Assembly: GCF_024346975.1 (NCBI RefSeq)
Contig: NZ_AP024885.1
Span: 1,736,001 to 1,800,000 of the forward strand
Source of the DNA: Vibrio neonatus
GTDB lineage: Bacteria; Pseudomonadota; Gammaproteobacteria; Enterobacterales; Vibrionaceae
Direction of reading: 5' to 3'
Length of the DNA stretch: 64,000 bases
Each line of letters starts with the position of its first letter. Within the stretch, counting starts at the first letter, position 1. Positions 10,075-19,536 of the stretch are shown here, piece after piece. The notes beneath the pieces were generated by a model. It was not told the DNA's origin. It saw nothing but the letters and a program-made list of their open reading frames with translations, and did not search any database. A program made the position numbers and the translations under genes.

Positions 10075-10602
10075 CTAAGCGATGAGCTTACTTAGCGCGT
10101 CCATCACTTGTTGCTGTAACTGCGCGTCTTTAAATTCATTCTTCTGCACATCAAATGCATCGTAAAAACTAGGTACGGATAACGAGGCTTTCACATCCGC
10201 ACCAAAATAAGGGGCAGAAGCCACGGCAGTCGCCAATACAGATTTAGCACCGCCTGGGCCAGGTGATGTCGCCATATACATCACAGGTTTGTTTTGAAAT
10301 ACATTGCGTTCTATGCGCGTCGCCCAATCAAATAAGTTTTTGTAGGCGGCGGTATAACTGCCGTTGTGCTCGGCAAAAGAAACAATAATGGCATCGGCTC
10401 GGCCCAGTTTAGCCAGCAACTTTTTCGCTGACTCAGAGTGCCCGAGCTCTTTTTCAGTATCTTCACTAAAAATCGGCGCGGGATAATCTATAAGATCAAG
10501 CACTTCAATATCGGCGTTCACTAGTTGATGAGCGGCGTATGAAGCCAGCGTTTTATTGATTGAAGTTGAGCTGGTACTGGCGGCAAAGGCGATAATTTTC
10601 AT
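10075..10602 (-). CDS. NADPH-dependent FMN reductase family protein
   Basis: This 175-residue flavodoxin-fold protein belongs to the NADPH-dependent FMN reductase/chromate reductase family. Evidence is the N-terminal phosphate loop IIAFAASTSSTSINKTLA, the segment DLIDYPAPIFSED, the FMN-contact stretch VSFAEHNGSYTAAYKNLFDW and the MATSPGPGGAKSVL loop. Such enzymes reduce flavins or quinones in the cytoplasm; the substrate here cannot be told. AGGGAA lies a few bases before the ATG. It stands alone, convergent with mnmC and separated from yfcL by a terminator. Confidence 0.85.
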   Translation of the reverse strand: MKIIAFAASTSSTSINKTLASYAAHQLVNADIEVLDLIDYPAPIFSEDTEKELGHSESAKKLLAKLGRADAIIVSFAEHNGSYTAAYKNLFDWATRIERNVFQNKPVMYMATSPGPGGAKSVLATAVASAPYFGADVKASLSVPSFYDAFDVQKNEFKDAQLQQQVMDALSKLIA

Positions 10603-10646
10603 AACTAATTCCCTGTTATTTCCCTATTAGAGTGCGCGTCTTGCAT

Positions 10647-10683
10647 TAAAAAAATGCTGTGACTCCTATCTGAATCACAGCAT
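10647..10683 (-). terminator. Terminator downstream of yfcL
   Basis: ATGCTGTGA and TCACAGCAT form a perfect 9-bp stem with a 12-base loop. On the minus strand it is followed by an uninterrupted run of T (10647-10653). It closes the epmC-yfcL unit. Confidence 0.88.
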
Positions 10684-10749
10684 ATTCATATACTTTCCCA
10701 ACATACTAACTAATCAGCATTGAGTCAGCATTAGTAGCAAAAAGTTAGA

Positions 10750-11016
10750 CTAAACCAATGCTTTCGATAAACCATGCCACATGTCAGCCACAATAACGCG
10801 ATCCGCTGGCGTTAGCTCTGATTGTGCATCGGCAAGGCTTTGTTCAATTTTTTGTTTAAACACAGCAACATCCGTTACCGCTTCGTATTCACAGTCAGCC
10901 GCAGCTAAAGAGATATGACCACGTAAATAGCCACCCGCAAACAGCTCGTCATCCGACGCAGTGGCAACGGTTTGGTCAATCGTGTCAAGTAACTGTTCTT
11001 CGAGTTGTAAAATCAT
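10750..11016 (-). CDS. yfcL: YfcL family protein
   Basis: This 88-residue acidic protein starts MILQLEEQLLDTIDQTVATA. Its place directly downstream of epmC (yfcM), 3 bp after the stop, and near aroC matches E. coli yfcL. No enzymatic motif, signal peptide or membrane helix is visible; the function is not known. Coupling to epmC suggests co-expression with the EF-P modification gene, which is inference only. Confidence 0.82.
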   Translation of the reverse strand: MILQLEEQLLDTIDQTVATASDDELFAGGYLRGHISLAAADCEYEAVTDVAVFKQKIEQSLADAQSELTPADRVIVADMWHGLSKALV

Positions 11017-11019
11017 GGT

Positions 11020-11547
11020 TCAAAGTACCTTAAAATCTTCTTGAGTAAGTGGCGGGACGCGATAAAAATCCCGAAGCGCATTAGAAAGCATCTCAACCCT
11101 AGTTGGCAAGCCTTTCTCTAAAATATCGATAACCTCTTGATGAACCTTGTTCGTAAAACCTAATCTATCCGGTTCAAAATCTCCGCTTAGGTTGTCACAA
11201 CTAACTTGGAAACGAAACCCTGCACTTTGTGCCAATATCCATTCATACGCTTGCGGGCGGATCTCGACCACTTCAAATTGCGCTTGGGTGTTGGCATCAC
11301 GACCATCAGGTTCATACCAATAGCCAAAATCTTCAAGCAATCGTCGCTTTGGCCCCGCTACACACCAATGCGCAATTTCATGTAAAGCTGAAGCATAAAA
11401 ACCTCGCGCAAAAATGATGCGGTGATACGCAAACTCATCGTCTGCTGGAAGATAGATGGGCTCGTCTCCCCCTAACACCAATCGAGTGTTAAAAGAGTCA
11501 TAGAAAGTATTATCAAAGATAGTAATAAGGTCGTTATAGTCGTGCAT
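11020..11547 (-). CDS. epmC: Elongation factor P hydroxylase EpmC
   Basis: EpmC (YfcM) hydroxylates the beta-lysylated lysine of elongation factor P, the last step of the EpmA/EpmB pathway. The 175-residue protein carries the metal-binding HEIAH at residues 56-60 (SALHEIAHWC), followed by GPKRRLLEDFGYWYEPDGRD, which is characteristic of the family. It is the first gene of the epmC-yfcL pair and lies downstream of aroC on the same strand, as in enterobacteria, but without yfcA and mepA between them. Confidence 0.92.
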   Translation of the reverse strand: MHDYNDLITIFDNTFYDSFNTRLVLGGDEPIYLPADDEFAYHRIIFARGFYASALHEIAHWCVAGPKRRLLEDFGYWYEPDGRDANTQAQFEVVEIRPQAYEWILAQSAGFRFQVSCDNLSGDFEPDRLGFTNKVHQEVIDILEKGLPTRVEMLSNALRDFYRVPPLTQEDFKVL

Positions 11548-11645
11548 GGGAAAATCTTACAGAAAGGAAAGAGGAACGGGCGGAGAATTAAGAGCGCTGA
11601 ATGCCGATGTTACAATCGGATGCATCCAACAGCTCTTTAGTTTAT

Positions 11646-12734
11646 CTATACAATTTTTGGTGTTTCGGTTACTACGCCATGGTTTTGACCACGGTGACGC
11701 AATAAATGATCCAGCAATACAATTGCTAGCATCGCTTCGGCAATCGGCACCGCGCGAATACCCACACAAGGATCGTGACGACCTTTAGTGATAAGCTGAG
11801 TCGCTTCACCTTGACGGTTAATCGTATTGCCCGGCACGGTAATGCTTGAGGTCGGTTTTAAGGCAATATTCGCCACAATGTCCTGACCTGTTGAAATGCC
11901 ACCTAAAATGCCACCAGCGTGGTTAGAAGCAAAGCCATCTGGAGTCAGTTCATCTCGGTGTTGACTGCCCTTTTGCGCAGCAACTGCAAAACCATCGCCA
12001 ATTTCAACGCCTTTTACCGCATTGATGCTCATTAACGCGTGTGCGATATCAGCATCTAAACGATCAAAGATAGGCTCGCCCAAACCGACAGGTACGCGCG
12101 TAGCCACCACCTGCAATTTAGCGCCAACCGAATCGCCGTCTTTTTTAAGATCACGGATTAGCTGGTCAAATTTATCGACTGCAGCGGCATCTGGAGAGAA
12201 AAATGGGTTATTTTCAATTTCATCAAAATCGATAGTGTCGATTTTTACATCGCCCATTTGCGTCAAATAAGCACGCACTTCAACGCCAAACTCTTGCGCT
12301 AAATATTTTTTAGCTACGGCGCCAGCCGCCACTCGCATTGCTGTTTCGCGAGCCGATGAGCGACCACCACCTCGGTAATCACGCACACCGTATTTTTGAT
12401 GATAGGTGTAATCGGCATGACCGGGACGGAACTTGTCTTTGATCTCAGAATAATCTTTAGAACGCTGATCAGTGTTTTCAATCAAAAGCCCAATCGAAGT
12501 GCCTGTGGTCTTACCTTCAAAAACGCCTGAAAGAATTTTAACTTCATCTGGTTCACGACGTGCTGTGGTATAGCGGGATGTACCAGGACGACGACGATCG
12601 AGATCTTTTTGCAGATCGGCCTCTTCTAAAGCTAAGCCTGGAGGGCATCCATCAATGATACAACCCAATGCGATACCATGGCTTTCACCAAAAGTGGTCA
12701 CGCGAAAATGTTGGCCAATGCTGTTTCCTGCCAT
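11646..12734 (-). CDS. aroC: Chorismate synthase
   Basis: AroC eliminates phosphate from 5-enolpyruvylshikimate-3-phosphate using reduced FMN, giving chorismate for aromatic amino acids, folate and quinones. The 362-residue protein shows all three family signatures: [18 protein letters not shown] near residue 16, the segment from about residue 125 containing [12 protein letters not shown], and [17 protein letters not shown] near the C-terminus. It lies between prmB and epmC on the same strand, with a strong terminator upstream, so it probably has its own promoter in the 98-bp stretch after that terminator. Confidence 0.98.
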   Translation of the reverse strand: MAGNSIGQHFRVTTFGESHGIALGCIIDGCPPGLALEEADLQKDLDRRRPGTSRYTTARREPDEVKILSGVFEGKTTGTSIGLLIENTDQRSKDYSEIKDKFRPGHADYTYHQKYGVRDYRGGGRSSARETAMRVAAGAVAKKYLAQEFGVEVRAYLTQMGDVKIDTIDFDEIENNPFFSPDAAAVDKFDQLIRDLKKDGDSVGAKLQVVATRVPVGLGEPIFDRLDADIAHALMSINAVKGVEIGDGFAVAAQKGSQHRDELTPDGFASNHAGGILGGISTGQDIVANIALKPTSSITVPGNTINRQGEATQLITKGRHDPCVGIRAVPIAEAMLAIVLLDHLLRHRGQNHGVVTETPKIV

Positions 12735-12831
12735 TACTTCCTCATTGTAAGTCTATTTTAAACGGTCTAATGCCTTTCATACTGGCTTTATCACACTCTA
12801 TTGTAAAGAGCTTTGTACTGTGTAAACAAAA

Positions 12832-12873
12832 AACGGCACCCTTTTAGTTACTATATAACTAGTGGGTGCCGTT
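12832..12873 (-). terminator. Terminator downstream of prmB
   Basis: AACGGCACCC and GGGTGCCGTT form a 10-bp perfect stem. Read on the minus strand it continues into TTTTGTTT. It lies 22 bp after the prmB stop codon. Confidence 0.9.
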
Positions 12874-12895
12874 ATGTTCTTTTTATCCGAATGGA

Positions 12896-13828
12896 TTAAT
12901 CAATATAAAGTGCAAACTCGTCAGCGCATGCTAGCAACTGCTCTTTGGTTAGCATGAATACGCCGTGACCGCCGTTTTCAAACTCTATCCAAGTAAATGG
13001 AATTTGCGGGTATTGCTCAATCATGTGCACCATAGAGTTGCCCACTTCACAGATCAAGATGCCGTTGTCTGTTAGATAGTTTGGCGCATTCGCCAAAATG
13101 CGGCGCACTAATTTTAGACCGTCAGTACCAGCGGCTAAACCAAGCTCAGGCTCATGTTTAAACTCGTCAGGTAGACTGTTCATGTCTTCTTCGTCCACGT
13201 ACGGCGGATTAGACACGATGAGATCGTATTTCTCTTGCACCAAATCACGGAATAGATCCGAACGAATTGGCGTCACTTGCGCTTCAAGACCGTGATCTTG
13301 GATATTTTGCTCCGCTACTTCTAGTGCATCGCTTGAAATATCAATCGCATCGACTTCAGCTTCTGGGAAAGCGTGTCCACAGGCAATCGCGATACAACCA
13401 CTGCCGGTACACATATCCATGATGCGAGCAGGTTCACCCGTTAACCAAGGCTGAAACTGATGTTCAATTAATTCACCAATTGGCGAGCGAGGCACTAATA
13501 CACGTTCATCAACAAAGAATTCCATACCACAGAACCAAGCTTTGTTGGTGATGTAAGCGGTAGGAGTACGCTCGTTAATACGCTGAATTACGCGCTCAAC
13601 CAAACGCAAACGCTCACTGCTTGTTAGGCGAGAATTTAAAACGTGCGCAGGTACGTCGAGAGGCAAATAGAGTGAAGGCAAAATTAATTGAACCGCTTCA
13701 TCCCAAGCATTATCCGTGCCGTGACCGTAAAATAAGCCCGCTGCGTTGAATCGGCTTACTGTCCAACGAATCATGTCTTGCAGTGTGTGAAGTTCAGCCA
13801 CTGCCTCATCTACAAAAATCTTATCCAA
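12896..13828 (-). CDS. prmB: 50S ribosomal protein L3 glutamine methyltransferase
   Basis: PrmB methylates a glutamine of ribosomal protein uL3. The protein has the SAM-binding motif [14 protein letters not shown] and the glutamine-methyltransferase signature [11 protein letters not shown]. No ATG exists at the N-terminus. I place the start at the TTG at 13828, because GGAG lies six bases upstream and the resulting 310 residues begin (M/L)[18 protein letters not shown], exactly aligned with E. coli PrmB. A further in-frame TTG at 13840 would add four residues but would put that GGAG inside the coding region. It is divergent from smrB. Confidence 0.95.
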   Translation of the reverse strand: MDKIFVDEAVAELHTLQDMIRWTVSRFNAAGLFYGHGTDNAWDEAVQLILPSLYLPLDVPAHVLNSRLTSSERLRLVERVIQRINERTPTAYITNKAWFCGMEFFVDERVLVPRSPIGELIEHQFQPWLTGEPARIMDMCTGSGCIAIACGHAFPEAEVDAIDISSDALEVAEQNIQDHGLEAQVTPIRSDLFRDLVQEKYDLIVSNPPYVDEEDMNSLPDEFKHEPELGLAAGTDGLKLVRRILANAPNYLTDNGILICEVGNSMVHMIEQYPQIPFTWIEFENGGHGVFMLTKEQLLACADEFALYID

Positions 13829-13890
13829 AAGTTTCTCCAAAAAGCGCTACAATACTGCCTAATCTAAAGATAGATCAGAAACTTTATTCC

Positions 13891-14421
13891 ATGAACAAAT
13901 CAGACAAGCCAAATATTGATGACTTTTCTTTGTTTAAAGAAGCAGTACAAGGCGTTAAAAAGTTACAACAGGATACCATAATCCAACCGCCAACAAGAGA
14001 AACAAAACAAAAACAACAGCAAAGGTTTGATCGAGAAGCAAAAGATAACGAATTTTACTTCTCTGATGAATTTGAACCTTTGCTCAATGAGGACGGCCCA
14101 ACCCGTTATGCTCGTAGCGATGTTTCTAAGTATGAAGTCAAAAGACTGCGTCGTGGCGTGTATGTGCCAGACGTGTATTTAGACATGCATGGCATGACGC
14201 AAATGGAAGCGAAACGCGAACTTGGCGCTATGATTGCGCATTGCATCAAACAAAATGTGCATTGTGCTAGCGTCATGCACGGCATAGGTAAACACATCTT
14301 AAAGCAAAAAGTGCCATTGTGGCTGGCTCAGCACCCTGATGTGATGGCCTACCATCAAGCGCCGCTAGAGTTTGGTGGCAGTGGTGCGTTGCTAGTGTTG
14401 TTGTCTATTCCTGAAAAATAA
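13891..14421 (+). CDS. smrB: Ribosome rescue factor SmrB
   Basis: SmrB is a Smr-domain endonuclease that cuts mRNA between collided ribosomes. The 176-residue product has the Smr domain near residues 95-173, with DMHGMTQMEAKREL and the MHGIGKHILK motif. I choose the ATG at 13891: it follows a 62-bp divergent spacer to prmB and starts MNKSDKPNIDDFSLF, the family start. The same frame is open back to 13783, but that would overlap the prmB coding region. The divergent prmB/smrB arrangement is the one seen in E. coli. Confidence 0.95.
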   Translation: MNKSDKPNIDDFSLFKEAVQGVKKLQQDTIIQPPTRETKQKQQQRFDREAKDNEFYFSDEFEPLLNEDGPTRYARSDVSKYEVKRLRRGVYVPDVYLDMHGMTQMEAKRELGAMIAHCIKQNVHCASVMHGIGKHILKQKVPLWLAQHPDVMAYHQAPLEFGGSGALLVLLSIPEK

Positions 14422-14512
14422 AATGCCTAACCGCACTCATTAAATAGGCGCATCCACGTTCGCTGTCATCTCCTTTGAAAAGCCTATAAACATAAATAGT
14501 AAACAAAAACGT

Positions 14513-14543
14513 AAAACGGCGACCTTAATTAGGTCGCCGTTTT
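14513..14543. terminator. Bidirectional terminator between smrB and sixA
   Basis: AAAACGGCGACCT and AGGTCGCCGTTTT are a perfect 13-bp inverted repeat with a 5-base loop. It lies between the convergent genes smrB and sixA and can end both transcripts. Confidence 0.92.
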
Positions 14544-14569
14544 AGTATTCGTTTGATAATGAGTGAGCA

Positions 14570-15034
14570 CTATGGAGCAAGATGCCACATCAATTCACCG
14601 TTACTGCTGGCAAGATCAAAATCAATAGCAGCAAAGCCAGAGGTTGGGAACATAGGCGCGGCCATATCATTGACAAATTCAGCCGTCAGATAGCCCACTA
14701 GAGGTAAATGAGAAACTAATAATACCGACTGCGGCTTTTGAATTTCGGCCATCGCACAAACGTATTGATACACATCTTCAGAATGTCCATAAGGGGTAAT
14801 ATCTGCACACTCTTCTACCTTATCCGCAGAAAAAAGACCTTTTATCACATCCCAAGTTTGTTGCGCGCGAATATATGGGCTTACCAATACTAAATCGAAG
14901 TGCGACACCCCTTGCTTAACCACTTCTTGTGCTACCTGCAATGATTGCACTTCTCCGCGTGCGGTCAAAGTGCGTTCAGCATCACTTGATGCAAAGCTTC
15001 CTGCTTCTCCATGGCGCATGATATATACGTTCAT
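14570..15034 (-). CDS. sixA: Phosphohistidine phosphatase SixA
   Basis: SixA is a histidine phosphatase that removes phosphate from the HPt domain of ArcB and from the nitrogen PTS protein. The 154-residue protein begins MNVYIMRHGEAG, with the catalytic R7-H8-G9 signature, and has the second conserved histidine in LLVSHLPLVGYLTAEF. Length matches E. coli SixA (161). It is alone on its strand between convergent smrB and the divergent M16 protease gene. Confidence 0.94.
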   Translation of the reverse strand: MNVYIMRHGEAGSFASSDAERTLTARGEVQSLQVAQEVVKQGVSHFDLVLVSPYIRAQQTWDVIKGLFSADKVEECADITPYGHSEDVYQYVCAMAEIQKPQSVLLVSHLPLVGYLTAEFVNDMAAPMFPTSGFAAIDFDLASSNGELMWHLAP

Positions 15035-15251
15035 TTTTGTCCTAAACTTGTGACTGTCTGTTCAAAGAGTACACCATAATACTATTGGTATTCTCTGATT
15101 GAGGCAGCATTTCAATAAAATTTTATTTTTAAGTTTGCTAGAAGACATTGCTCCGCCATACTTAACATATAAAACAATAGTTTATCTCAGCCTATTTTTA
15201 AATCTTCTGTGTTAAAGATCGGGGCTGAGGTAATTCAAGGAGAGCATCTAA

Positions 15252-18029
15252 GTGCATCAAAGTCCGAATGACAAAAACCACTATCGTGACATCACCTTAG
15301 ATAACCAAATTAAAGTCATATTGGTTCAAGATATTACCGTGCAACGCTCTGCAGCATCGCTAGCGGTAAGAGTGGGACACTTTGACGACCCAGCCGATCG
15401 TGAAGGGCTTGCTCACTACCTTGAACACATGCTGTTTTTAGGCACTAAGGATTATCCACAAGTTGGCGAGTTTCAAACCTTCATCAGCCAGCATGGCGGC
15501 AGCAATAATGCGTGGACAGGCACAGAACATACCTGCTTCTTTTTTGATGTCCTGCCTGATTTCTTCGAACAAGCCTTGTCTCGTTTTAGCCAGTTCTTTG
15601 TTTCTCCCCTCTTCAATCAAGAAGCACTGGATAAAGAGCGCCAAGCGGTTAACTCTGAATATCAGATGAAGATACACGACGATTCGCGCCGTTTTTATCA
15701 AGTGCAAAAAGAGTTGGTCAATCCGCTACATCCATTTGCAAAATTTTCAGTCGGCAATGAAGAGACGCTGTGTGATAGAGAAAGCGGCTCTATTCGTGAT
15801 GAAATTATTCAGTTTTACCAAACACATTATTCTGCCGATCTCATGAGTGTGGTGCTCGTTGGCCCGCAATCTTTAGATGAACTTGAACAGATGGCAACTC
15901 ACTTGTTTAGTGATGTAAAAAACAATCACCTACAGGCAAAAACCATCACCACTCCATTGCTCACACAAAATGAACAACAGCTGTATGTGCAAGTCGAGCC
16001 AGAAAAAGAAGCGCGTAAACTAAGCTTGTCTTTTTCTTTCCCCAATATGGAGAAGCATTACGCAACTAAACCTCTGTCTTATTTTGCACACCTTATCGGT
16101 TATGAAGGTCCAGGTAGTTTGACCTTGTTACTGAAAAACAAACACTGGGTGACTTCTCTTGCCGCAGGTGGCGGCATCAGTGGCAGTAATTTTCGAGAAT
16201 TTAGCATTGGTTGCCTGCTTACCGCAGAAGGGCTTAAACATATAGATGAGATTGTAGAAACAATCTTTTCTTATATGAATTTGGTCTTTGAACAAGGCAT
16301 TGAGCAGTGGCGCTACACTGAAAAACAAGCGGTATTAGAATCTGCGTTTCGTTTTCAAGAATCGGTTAAAGCTATCGACCTTGCCAGTTATCTGGTGATG
16401 AGCATACAACGCTTCCCGATGAGTGAAGTCTTGTATGGCGACTATCGCATGAGTGATTTTGACCATTCCTTAATTGAAAGTTTTGTCCCTTACTTCTGTG
16501 TAGAGAACCTTCGAGTATGGGTCACTGCTAAAGAGCTCGAATACGACACCCAAGCCAAGTGGTATTTCACCCCATATTCCGCCAAGAAATTTAGCGCTGA
16601 ACAGATTAAACGTTGGAAAAAACCAGCCAAGTTTGCTGAATTTTCCCTACCCAGCAAAAACCCATTTATCTGTTATGACTTAGACCCTAAGCCATTACAA
16701 GAAGTACAGCAGTTACCTAAAGTCATAGAAGAGTTGCCGGGCTTTCGTTTGTGGCACTTACAAGAACCTGATTTTCGCGTGCCAAAAGGCTCACTCTACA
16801 TTGCGATTGATAGCCCCTGCTCAGTCAACAATCCACAAAACATTGTCAAATTGCGTTTGTGTGTTGAACTGTTTATGGAGTCATTGTCTAGGCAATCTTA
16901 TCAAGCTGAAATCGCCGGTATGAGCTACAACATCTATGCCCATCAAGGCGGACTCACTTTAACCATATCCGGATTTAGTGAGAAGCAGCCGCAGCTACTG
17001 CAAATGATTTTAGAAAAATTTGCCACGCGACATTTTGAGCAGCAGCGTTTTGATAGCATCAAGACCCAAATGCTCAGAAAGCTGCGTAACGCCAGTAAAG
17101 ACAGACCCTTATCGCAACTGTTCAACCACTTATCGGGCATATTACAACCGAATAACCCACCCGCTGGCGTGCTGGTAAAAGCCTTAGAGAAAGTGCAAAT
17201 TGAAGAACTACCTGAGTTTGTCTCTAGCCTATTAGGCAAGTTATATGTCGAAATGTTTGTATTTGGAGATTGGACACAACAAGCGGCGCAAGGCATTGCC
17301 GATGAGCTTAAAAATGCGCTGCGCGTTGAAAACCAAAAATACAAAGAATCACTCAGACCTTTGGTGAAATTAGGTAGTAACGGCACCTTCCAGCATGAAA
17401 TCCATTGCGATCAAGATGATTCCGCTGTGGCGATTTACTATCAAGGTAAAGACTCACAAATAGGCACTATCGCCACCTTTACCCTTGCCAACCACTTAAT
17501 GTCATCGGCGTTTTTCAATGAAATCCGCACCAAGCAACAGCTTGGCTATATGGTAGGTACTGGGAATATGCCATTAAACCGCATTCCCGGAATTGTCATT
17601 TATGTGCAATCCCCTGTGGCTGCACCGATTGATTTAGTCGCTTCTATTGATGAATTCCTGAATGCCTTTTATATGGTGCTCCTTGAACTGACTGAAGCGC
17701 AATGGCAAAACAGTAAACAAGGTTTATTAAACCAAATCATGGCGCCAGACAACAACCTAAGAACTAAAGGCCAAAGGCTTTGGGTATCCATTGGCAATAA
17801 AGACCAAGAGTTTAATAACCGAGAGTTAGTGGTTGAACATATCCGCACCTTAACTCGCGCCGATATGATTCGCTTTGTGGTAAGCCAGCTAAAACCTCGA
17901 ACGGCAAATAGATTAGTCATGCACACTCAAGGCAACCAACATCACGAAGCACCACCACTGGAACTGGGTCAAGAAATTGGCTCAATTGAAGAGTTTCAGC
18001 TAATGCCGAAAGATATTGAACTGGGGTAA
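15252..18029 (+). CDS. M16 (insulinase/pitrilysin) family zinc metallopeptidase
   Basis: This 925-residue M16A peptidase has the inverted zinc motif HYLEH (H55, E58, H59) in GLAHYLEHMLFLGTKDYP and the distal acidic ligand region in VNSEYQMKIHDD. The four-domain length fits pitrilysin/insulysin enzymes, which cut small peptides. Unlike E. coli PtrA it has no signal peptide, so it is probably cytoplasmic. The start is a GTG at 15252, supported by AAGGAGA eight bases upstream. It stands alone between divergent sixA and the downstream exporter gene. Confidence 0.92.
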   Translation: MHQSPNDKNHYRDITLDNQIKVILVQDITVQRSAASLAVRVGHFDDPADREGLAHYLEHMLFLGTKDYPQVGEFQTFISQHGGSNNAWTGTEHTCFFFDVLPDFFEQALSRFSQFFVSPLFNQEALDKERQAVNSEYQMKIHDDSRRFYQVQKELVNPLHPFAKFSVGNEETLCDRESGSIRDEIIQFYQTHYSADLMSVVLVGPQSLDELEQMATHLFSDVKNNHLQAKTITTPLLTQNEQQLYVQVEPEKEARKLSLSFSFPNMEKHYATKPLSYFAHLIGYEGPGSLTLLLKNKHWVTSLAAGGGISGSNFREFSIGCLLTAEGLKHIDEIVETIFSYMNLVFEQGIEQWRYTEKQAVLESAFRFQESVKAIDLASYLVMSIQRFPMSEVLYGDYRMSDFDHSLIESFVPYFCVENLRVWVTAKELEYDTQAKWYFTPYSAKKFSAEQIKRWKKPAKFAEFSLPSKNPFICYDLDPKPLQEVQQLPKVIEELPGFRLWHLQEPDFRVPKGSLYIAIDSPCSVNNPQNIVKLRLCVELFMESLSRQSYQAEIAGMSYNIYAHQGGLTLTISGFSEKQPQLLQMILEKFATRHFEQQRFDSIKTQMLRKLRNASKDRPLSQLFNHLSGILQPNNPPAGVLVKALEKVQIEELPEFVSSLLGKLYVEMFVFGDWTQQAAQGIADELKNALRVENQKYKESLRPLVKLGSNGTFQHEIHCDQDDSAVAIYYQGKDSQIGTIATFTLANHLMSSAFFNEIRTKQQLGYMVGTGNMPLNRIPGIVIYVQSPVAAPIDLVASIDEFLNAFYMVLLELTEAQWQNSKQGLLNQIMAPDNNLRTKGQRLWVSIGNKDQEFNNRELVVEHIRTLTRADMIRFVVSQLKPRTANRLVMHTQGNQHHEAPPLELGQEIGSIEEFQLMPKDIELG

Positions 18030-18138
18030 TTTAGCAATCCCTTGAGCTTGCTTACAAAGCTGAGGCATGAGTTTGGCGCGATGTGTTTTTATTTGATACA
18101 TTCGCGCTACTTAGCCTCAATCATCCAAACAGTTCACT

Positions 18139-19302
18139 ATGGCCAATCAAGAATCCATCAATGATATTGTTGAATTTGGGAATACTCTGCATCGCAGTGG
18201 ATGTCCTCCGTATAAAGTAGAAAAATTCACTCAATATTATGCAAGGCAACAAGGTATGCCTTCGATGGTGCAAGCGCTCCCTACCTCCATCAATTATCAA
18301 TTTCCTGAAGATAATAATAAGGTCATTATGAAGCGCTTAGCACCCGCCTCTATTGATCTTAGTTTGCTTGCGCACACCATTGGTCGGCTCGACAATAGAA
18401 ACGGTGCTAAGGTGCAAAAGCCTTTCCATTATCCAAAATGGAGCGTTGCACTGGCTAACATGTCTATCCCACCCGCTTATCTAATGCTTATCGGCAGTAC
18501 CCTTGAAGCCATTATTTTTGCCACTCTGCTTGGGGTTTTAGTATGGGGATGCCAGCGAGTGCTGACTGGACGCCGCACCATTGCGGTTGAATTTATCGCC
18601 GCGCTGCTAACAGGGATTTGTGTAGCGGGTATCAGTAGCCTTGGTTATCCCATGCCCATTTATGCCTTGTGCATCGCCGCCGTGATACTGTTTGTCCCCG
18701 GCTTATCCATCGCCAATGCTTTAGAGTGTTTAGCATTTAATGATCTTGTGTCTGGCACCAGTTTATTAGGGCAAAGTATGCTCACTCTGATCAAGCTCTT
18801 TATTGGCATTTTTATGGGAGTGCACATTGGCGAAACAATTTGGGGCGTCAGTGACTATTTAACTTATACCAATGATGTGCCAACGTGGATGCACATTGCA
18901 GGACTTCCTGTGATTTCCCTTGCTATCGGAATCATATTCAATGCCAGACCAAAGGACATGCTACTAGGTTTTCCAGTGGCTATATTGGGCATGTGGGGCC
19001 CTTATTATCTAGGATTTGGCAGTGGTTGGATTGTTGGTACATGGCTAACGACAGTGATCATTACCCTATACGGCACTTGGATGGCAAAGAAGATGCACCT
19101 AACCGGGTCGATTTACATACTGCAAGGCATCATTATCTTAGTACCGGGAAGTCGCGTGTTAGTGAGTGCTAGCCAATCAGTATTTGAACAACCCATTTTA
19201 CCGATCCCAAGTATCGGCTTATCTGCGCTATTTATGTTTGCCGCTATCATGGCTGGTCAAATTACCGCCTACTCTATCTATTCACCAAAAATAGAAAGAT
19301 AG
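18139..19302 (+). CDS. Threonine/serine exporter (ThrE) family membrane protein
   Basis: The 387-residue protein looks like a ThrE-type transporter, with the two parts that are separate in E. coli YjjP/YjjB fused in one chain. The soluble N-terminal part begins with DIVEFGNTLHRSGCPPYKVE, matching the DUF1212 signature. About ten hydrophobic helices follow, with the LPGSxxL-like signature near the C-terminus (IIILVPGSRVLVSASQS). Family members export threonine, serine or, for YjjPB, succinate. The substrate here is not known. It is 109 bp downstream of the M16 peptidase gene, and the stop is three bases before a palindromic repeat. Confidence 0.85.
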   Translation: MANQESINDIVEFGNTLHRSGCPPYKVEKFTQYYARQQGMPSMVQALPTSINYQFPEDNNKVIMKRLAPASIDLSLLAHTIGRLDNRNGAKVQKPFHYPKWSVALANMSIPPAYLMLIGSTLEAIIFATLLGVLVWGCQRVLTGRRTIAVEFIAALLTGICVAGISSLGYPMPIYALCIAAVILFVPGLSIANALECLAFNDLVSGTSLLGQSMLTLIKLFIGIFMGVHIGETIWGVSDYLTYTNDVPTWMHIAGLPVISLAIGIIFNARPKDMLLGFPVAILGMWGPYYLGFGSGWIVGTWLTTVIITLYGTWMAKKMHLTGSIYILQGIIILVPGSRVLVSASQSVFEQPILPIPSIGLSALFMFAAIMAGQITAYSIYSPKIER

Positions 19303-19305
19303 CCA

Positions 19306-19467
19306 ATACCAATCACACTAAGTAAGTGATCAGAGCTAGCGCAGGAAAAATGCTCGAGAACAAGGCAGAATTTTTCGATGAGTAGTTATTCTACAATCAA
19401 AAATTCTAACGCCGTTATCGAGCATTTTAACAAGCTAGAATGACCAGTTATTTAGTACGATTGGTAT
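19306..19467. repeat. 162-bp palindromic intergenic repeat (MITE-like)
   Basis: The two ends, ATACCAATCACACTAAGTAA and ATACCAATCGTACTAAATAA (reverse complement), are imperfect inverted repeats. The symmetry goes on inward through CTAGC, AAAATGCTCGA and AATTTTT to a centre near 19388, so nearly the whole element can fold into one long hairpin. There is no ORF. This architecture is that of small non-coding palindromic repeats (ERIC- or MITE-like) common between Vibrio genes. It lies exactly between the convergent ThrE gene and fadJ. No second copy was noticed in the window. Confidence 0.75.
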
Positions 19468-19477
19468 AATAAACAAA

Positions 19478-19508
19478 AAGGGAAGACGAAATGATATCGG
19501 CTTCCCTT
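19478..19508 (-). terminator. Terminator downstream of fadJ
   Basis: AAGGGAAG and CTTCCCTT form an 8-bp stem. On the minus strand it is followed by TTTGTTT. It lies 28 bp past the fadJ stop, next to the palindromic repeat. Confidence 0.8.
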
Positions 19509-19536
19509 GCAGTTATTTTTAATACTTCAATTTTAG

